Of a stretch of 61,223 nucleotides of DNA, positions 55,546-61,223 are shown in pieces (the first letter of the stretch is position 1; each line of letters begins with the position of its first letter). The position numbers and the translations under genes are program-made. The stretch is from Rhizaria sp. SCN 62-66 (lineage: Eukaryota; Rhizaria, unplaced). Where the stretch lies: contig MEDY01000153.1 of the NCBI GenBank assembly GCA_001724265.1, positions 1-61,223 on the forward strand. Reading direction: 5' to 3'. The notes below the pieces were generated by a model. That model searched no databases, had not been told where the DNA came from, and worked only from the letters and a program-made list of their open reading frames with translations.

Positions 55546-56354
55546 GTTAAGTAAACTGAGCGCGTGGAGGGCACCGAGAGAGTAAGAACAGGGATATAGA
55601 GTGGCAGGAAGTGTGCGAGAAGGTGAGTCAGAGCGGGGTCAGAGGCGGTTGCAGTGCGAGGTACGCCGAGGAGTGCGGCGAAACAGAAAGAGATGCGGCG
55701 CGAAAACGAAGAGATAACGCGTGGGAATGGCAGACGTAGTAGAATGAGAGGGGTGGAGCTCTGTGGACAAGTTGAGTCAAGTCATGAAGGTTAAAGCCAG
55801 GGCAAAACCGTGATTGCGTCGAATTGATGTGGCGGACCAGCCACGCTGTAGCAGAATGAACCGTATAGACCAAAGATGTGCAAATTCGGCATGCATTATT
55901 GAGCAAAAATGCACAGTGGTCCAGGCATAACGCGATTTACGACATGCATAAACACTATCGGGGCGCGTAGGTGCCGATCATGACTTTGAAAACAAGTCAT
56001 CTCGCAGCCCCAACCAACGCTCGTCGAGCAATGGCAGCACAAGGAATTTTTCGACCGAGCTAGCTGCGGTCGCGCCTCTTTTCGCTCACGGTCGCCGAGA
56101 GGAAAGGGGTTACTCGTATTGATCCTGCACAAACGATCCACCGTAATACTTTCTCCTTCGAATATGCGATGTGTGGCTTGAATTTAAATCATACCAGTTG
56201 TTTGCATTGTCACAGATCCTTTGTACATGTCTCCTGACGCACTTGATTGTCTGCACTGGACGCAGTGTGGGCAGGATCCCGCTGCCGTCTCGCCACCCAC
56301 CCTGCTCGCAAGCTCACCTTTGTCCCTCACTCTGACCGTTCACCCTCCGTACAG
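55546..56354. promoter_or_regulatory. divergent promoter region ZNF706-like gene / unknown Ala-rich gene
   Basis: 809 bp with no coding support. It includes the shared motif at 56084 and, just before the right-hand gene, a pyrimidine-rich tract ending CGTACAG directly against the ATG. Confidence 0.5.
56084..56097 (+). promoter_or_regulatory. shared promoter-region motif (GCTCACGGTCGCCG)
   Basis: GCTCACGGTCGCCG, a variant of the recurring motif, about 270 bp before the ATG at 56355. Confidence 0.4.
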
Positions 56355-59300
56355 ATGGCGTCCGATCCTTCCAGGAACGCGGCGTCTGGCCCTCTCAAAG
56401 AGGAAGGTACGTCCCCCGCAGACCGCTTTCTCTTCTCGCGCCTCAGTGCCCTTGCTGCCCGTGAGCAGGACTTCATGTTCTCGCACCGCTCCTGCATATG
56501 CGTTAACTCTGTAACAGATATTACATGCACCTTGTAATTGCTCACCGTGTGTGTTTTGCGCTTGTATGCCTTTCTTTTGATGATATAGACCTCTATCGGA
56601 TGCAACCAGAGGTTGCCGCCTACCCCCACAAGGCACCTCGCATCGACCCTGTTTTATACCAAGTACGTCTATATCTCTGCACGCCTCCACACCTAAGACC
56701 AGCGAATGTGATGGCCCTTTTTTCGGTCTAATTTGTATCTCCTGATCTAATCTTATCGTCACCCTTCTGTTTCCTGTTCTTGTTTTTGCATGATTCCCCC
56801 AGTCCTCGACCCCGGGCTTCGCGCATACCCACCCCGCGCCGCAGACCTACGTCCCGCGCGGCAACGGCCACGCCATCGAGCGCGGCGGTCCCGGCCGTCT
56901 CTACAGCCACACCTCGGTCCACCCTGACGACGCGCGCGCGTCCTTCTCCTTCCTGTCGTCGCTGTTCCCGCCCCCGCTGACGTCGCCGATGCACCTCCCG
57001 TGCACAGACAACGCCATGGCGCTGATGAACGCGCTGCACTACGACCCCGTGCTGTTCCAGGCCTACCTCGCCAAGCCGCTCGTGGACGCCAACATGGCAG
57101 GGCTCTTCACCCCCGCGCCCGCCGCGCTGGCCGCCGACGCTTCCGTCGCCGTCCTCGCCACCACGAACGACGCCGACCTCGCCTACCACAGCAACGCCAC
57201 CAACACCGCAAACAACAACGCCAGCAGCGCGAACGCGCCTGGCGCGGGCGCGGGCGTGACTGGCGACGTGCCCGCGACGCTGGCGATGGGCGCGGGCGGC
57301 TTCGGCCGCGTCTCTGGCGTCGCCCCGCTCGGCGCCGTCGAGGCCACCGCGGCGCGGGCGCTGACGGGGGCTGTGCTCTCCAACGCGTACACGCTCTCGC
57401 TCGCCGCCAAGGCAGCGCAGGACGGTGGCAGCGCGGGCGAGTCTGCTGCTGCTGGCGCTGGCGCTGGTGCAAGCGCGGGGGGCGCGACGGTGCTGTCGAC
57501 GCTGCTGGCAACTGCGATGGTCACGCCCGACGGCTCCGGTCTCGCGCCCAACACCACTGCACTCGCACACAGCCACGCCCACAGTCCTACGACGAGTAGC
57601 GACTGTGGCAGCGGCGCGGCCGGGCCGGAGACCGCGTCCGCGGCGGGCGCGGCGGCGGCGGGCGGCGCGGGCGCACTGTTCGTGCCCACGCTGACGCGCG
57701 CCAGTCTGCCTGACGCGCTCACCACGCCCAGCGGCATCAGCAGCGCGATCAGCAAGGCGAGCGGTAACGCAAGCAACGCGAATGCTGCTGCTCCGATGCT
57801 AGCGCTCCCTACGATGACCGCGACCTCGCTCTCGAGCAACTCTAACGCACACAGTCACGCGCACGGCCACGGCCCCGCGAAGCAAGGCAGCAGCAGCGGC
57901 AGCAGCAGCAGCAGCAGCAGCAAGGGCGGCAGGAGCTCCGGCGCTGGCCGGGGGGCGGCCGTGGGCGGCGCTGGCGGGCACAACTCGCTGGCGGTCGACG
58001 GTGCGGTGAACACCCTGACGGCGTATCTTCCGCCGTACGCCAAGACGGCGCATGTGGGCCCGCTGTCGGCCACGGGCGTCGAGGCGCGCACCGCAGACGC
58101 TGCCGAGGCCGGGGTCGGCCCCGCGGCCTTCGCGGCCACGGCGCACGGCAACGTCAGCAGCAGCAGAGGCGCCGACGCAACTGCTACTGCGGCGGCGGTT
58201 GCGAAGGGCGGCAGGGCGCGCGTGGACCGCAAGGCCCTCGTCGGGCTCGGCGTCGCGGGCGGCTATGCGGAGATCGGCTTCGACGGCGTCCTGCTGCCCG
58301 ACTACCCGTCCCTCCAGCCCGCACCCAGTGCCGAGACCGGAGACGCGGCCGCCGCAACTGCATCCTCCGTTGCTGCCGCTGCGGCTGCCGCGACAGCGAT
58401 GGTGAACGTGGGCGGGCCGCTCGCGTTCGCGGTGCAGCCCGAGGGCGTGCCGCTCGCGGGCCGCGCCGCCATCAGCCCCGACTGCGCGCTCGCCGCCTGC
58501 AACGCTGCGGACGCGGGTGCTGCTGATGTCAGCAGTAGTGTGGGCAAGAGCGGCGTGACCGTAGGCATGAGCCGCGGCGGGATCCCGACCGTGCCCGCAC
58601 CCGTCGGCGCCGCGCCGCCCCATAGCGACAGCGACGACGACGACGGCCACTACACGGTCGGCGGCGTACACAGCGCTGCCAGTGCGGACGACGCGTTCGC
58701 GAGCGCCGGCATGCGCAACCCGTGGGACATCCTGACGACGCCGATCGCGTCGCTGCCGCACGCGCACTGGCTTTCGCTGCCGGCCACGCAGACCCAGTCC
58801 ACGACAGCCTCGCGCGCGCCCTTCACGACCAACCTGCCGTACCCCGCCACGCAGGAGACGGTGGTGGCGCGCTTCGGCGGCGTGGCCCCGCAGGCCGCGC
58901 TGCAGGCGCTCGCCGCCGCCTCGGCCACGGCCGCGCTCACGCAGCCCCAGGCCGCCGCGGGCGCTGTCGCGGGCGCGGGCGTCGGCGCCGGCGCTGGCTC
59001 TGCTGCCGCTGCGGCTGCGGCGGCCGGCGCTGCGGCACAGGCACAGTCGCAGTCGTTTCTGCTGACCGGCTCTGGCGGTGCCAGCGCTGGCGGCAGCAGC
59101 GGCAGTGGGCTGGGCGCCGCGCCGACCGCTGACACGGTGGGCTACTACGGCGCGTGCCTGGACCTCGCGCCCAGCCAGGCGCGGCCCGTACTGGCGGCCG
59201 AGACCGTGGTCGCTGGCGGCAACGACGCCGCCGCGCGCCGGTACAACAACCCCTCTGCGTACGGCTACGCGGGCGGCGAGGGCACCGTCACTGCCGTCTC

Positions 59301-61223
59301 CGCCGCTGTCCCGCTCCATAGTAACGCGGTGGGCGCCGGCAGCGCGCGGGGCCGCGACCTGGCCGGGCTGGCCGGGCTGGGGGTGGCCGCCTCCGCCGCG
59401 GCGGGGCTGCCCGACTCGGCCGTGTCGTTTCTCGCCGCGCGCCTGGCCGAGCACGCGGACCTGCTCGCGGGCCCGCTGCGCGCGCACATCATTGACTGGG
59501 AGCGCACCAACGCGCTCAAGTGGGCAAAGTACGAGGCGCTCGTCAACAAGTACAACGAGAACGCTGTTGCTAGCAGTAACGCCAAGGCCGGTAACGCGAT
59601 GACTGACGGCGACAATGCCACTGCCGCTTCTACGTCGAGTGGTGCCGCTGGGAAGAGCGAGCGCGGCCTGACTTTCTCGCAGCGCGAGGACGCCATTCTC
59701 CGCGACGCTGGCATCACTCTTAACGCCAGCACTAGCTCTAGCTCCAGCTCTAGTCGTCACAGCTCCTCCAGCAGCAGCTCTGGCCAGTCGGGCGCTTTGT
59801 CCGCGGACGTGAGCAGCTCGATGGCGCTCGACTTCGACCTCCGCACGCGCGGCTTCGCGACAACCGAGACGGAGAAGCTGGTCATCGCCGCCAGCGCGGA
59901 CCCCTACTCGGCCGCGGTCACCTCCGCGCGCGCACGCACGGCGCAGCCCGGCGTGACCGTGGGCCCACTTGCGGGCACGTACGCGTACGGCGCTAGCCTC
60001 AGCATCGCGCCCACCAACACGGCCGTCGTGGCCGCGGACAGCAACGACGACGCGAGTAGTAGCAGCAGCAGCAGCAGCAGCAGCTCGAGTGATACGGCTA
60101 GCGCGAGCCTGGGCGTTCTGGGCTCGCCGATGGCGCTCGCCAGCCCAGTCTCTGCCTCGTCCGCGAGCGGCGCCGCCCACAGCGTCCACAACAGCGACCT
60201 CTCGCTGCCCGCCCCGCACCACAGCTGCTCTGGCGGCTCCGAGCTCCACCACGCACAATGCGGCGCGGCGGCGGCGGGCCAGTGCGTGTCGGGCTGCTAC
60301 AGCAGCGTGGCCGCAATCGCGGGCGTCACGGACCCCGCGCTGCTGGCCGAGTCCGCCGTCTACAGCGACCTCAACCACTCGCGCACGGCGTTGACGCTGG
60401 GCCCGCTACCGCCCAACGCGCGCGCCGCGTCCGGAGTCGGCTACTCGCACGTCTTTAACCCCGCGCTGGCGTACGGCGCGCCTAACACCACCAACCATCC
60501 GCACCTCATCGCGGACGCCGCCGCCGCCGCCGCCACGGCCAACGTCGCCGCCGCGGCTGCTGCTGCTGCCGCCGCTGCTGCCGCGGGCGCCGGTGACGCG
60601 GGCCCCGCGGCCGCTGCGGCGGCGCTGGCGGCGGCCACGGCTTCTGCGTCGACCGCCGCTGTGGCGTCGGTGGCCGCAGTCGCCGCCGTCGCCGCCGCGC
60701 TGCCCACCATGAACCTCGGCGTGAACTACAACGTGAACCTCCATGGGCCCTCGCGCGCCGCGGCCGCGACCGCCGCGGGCGCCGCGCGCACGTTCCCCGC
60801 CTCCGTCTCCGCTGATAACATGGCAAGTAGCAGCAACAGCAGCAGCAGTGGTAGTGCCGCGGTGAGCAACATCGGCAAGATCGAGGGCGCGTCCGCCGCG
60901 ACCATCGCGGCCGCGCGCGCGCTGCTGGCAACGAGCACGGGCGTGCACAGCAGCGCGCTGCACCCGTCCTCGGTCACGCCCGCCTCGGCGTTGGCGGCCA
61001 CCACGGTCAACACCACGCACGCCGCCGCGCCCGGCTACGGCTACGGCTGGCGCCACACAGAGGTCGCGCACACGACCACGGCCAACGCGCCCGCCGCCGC
61101 CGCTGCCGCCGCCGCCGCCTCTGCTGCGGCCGCGGCCGGCGGCGGCGCGGCGGCGGGGCTGGGCGTGTCCGCTGCGTCGCTTACCGCCGCTGCGCTGCCC
61201 GCCGCCGCCGCGGTCGCCGCGGC
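56355..61223 (+). CDS. very large Ala/Ser/Thr-rich protein of unknown function, 3' partial
   Basis: Three exons seen: 56355-56406, 56589-56662, 56803 to the right edge, with GTACGT donors at both introns. The last exon is open for 1,473 codons without any stop, including TAG. Start reads MASDPSRNAASGPLKEE, then LYRMQPEVAAYPHKAPRID. The only complex, probably folded pieces are near the N terminus (SFSFLSSLFPPPLTSPMHL, then MALMNALHYDPVLFQAYLAK) and near 59430-59560 (SFLAARLAEHADLLAG, IIDWERTNALKWAKYEALVN). LTFSQREDAILRDAGITL follows at about 59668. The rest is Ala/Ser/Gly/Thr low complexity with His-containing AHSHAHS patches and long Ala runs near the right edge. No known domain recognised. 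The gene is supported by splice signals, frame length and codon bias. Confidence 0.65.

Noticed and set aside
57799-60378. 859-codon frame antisense to the Ala-rich gene
   Set aside because: Arg/Gly/Ala-rich mirror of an open exon that has matching splice signals on the plus strand. I cannot fully exclude it, but the plus frame is longer and joined to upstream exons.

Overview
This window is nuclear DNA from a microbial eukaryote. The genes are GC-rich and broken by short AT- or T-rich spliceosomal introns, and the products are eukaryote-specific: the SF3B3 spliceosome subunit, TFIIIB subunit BRF1, COPII SEC23, nucleoporin SEH1, a V-ATPase f/RNASEK-like protein, ribosomal protein eL19, ABCF2 and the TSSC1/EIPR1 WD40 protein. 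I cannot place the lineage from sequence alone. Prokaryotic features (operons, Shine-Dalgarno sites, CRISPR, insertion sequences) are absent, and I found no tRNA or rRNA gene.

The most interesting feature is the genetic code. Three independent genes have open frames that run in phase straight through TAG: two TAGs in a CAG tract of the CARNMT1 homologue (5961 and 5985), one TAG early in a SEC14/CRAL-TRIO protein (12648-12650), and one TAG in the Gln-rich tail of NAD kinase (20068-20070). All 16 genes whose end lies in the window terminate with TAA (11) or TGA (5), never TAG. The simplest reading is a nuclear code in which UAG alone is sense, most likely glutamine, while UAA and UGA remain stops. 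Reading TAG as sense lengthens CARNMT1 to 839 aa, NADK to 878 aa, and joins two frames into one 1,497-aa CRAL-TRIO protein.

Layout. 1-6275: RPL19 5' end (-), EIPR1 (-), CARNMT1 (+). 6276-8829: a 2.5-kb pyrimidine-rich stretch with no supported gene. 8830-16962: CRAL-TRIO protein (-) and a DDX21-type RNA helicase (-). 17617-23956: NAD kinase (+) converging on a secreted animal-type transglutaminase (-). 24825-32709: BRF1 (+) and SEC23 (+). 33390-42472: SAP-like protein (-), a long coiled-coil protein (+) and a disordered Ser/Ala/Pro/Gln-rich protein (-). 42982-50087: RNASEK-like gene (+), SF3B3 (-). 50088-61223: ABCF2 (+), SEH1 (-), a ZNF706-like small zinc finger (-), and a very long Ala/Ser/Thr-rich open frame (+) that runs off the right edge.

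The genes form no metabolic pathway. They are a random slice of housekeeping and lineage-specific genes, often in divergent pairs sharing a promoter region. Two shared signals stand out. Of 25 reconstructed introns, 23 begin GTACG rather than GTAAG. A sequence close to GCYCACRGTCRYCG recurs in five intergenic promoter regions. All exon joins were made by hand from reading-frame continuity, splice signals and homology; no transcript data were available.
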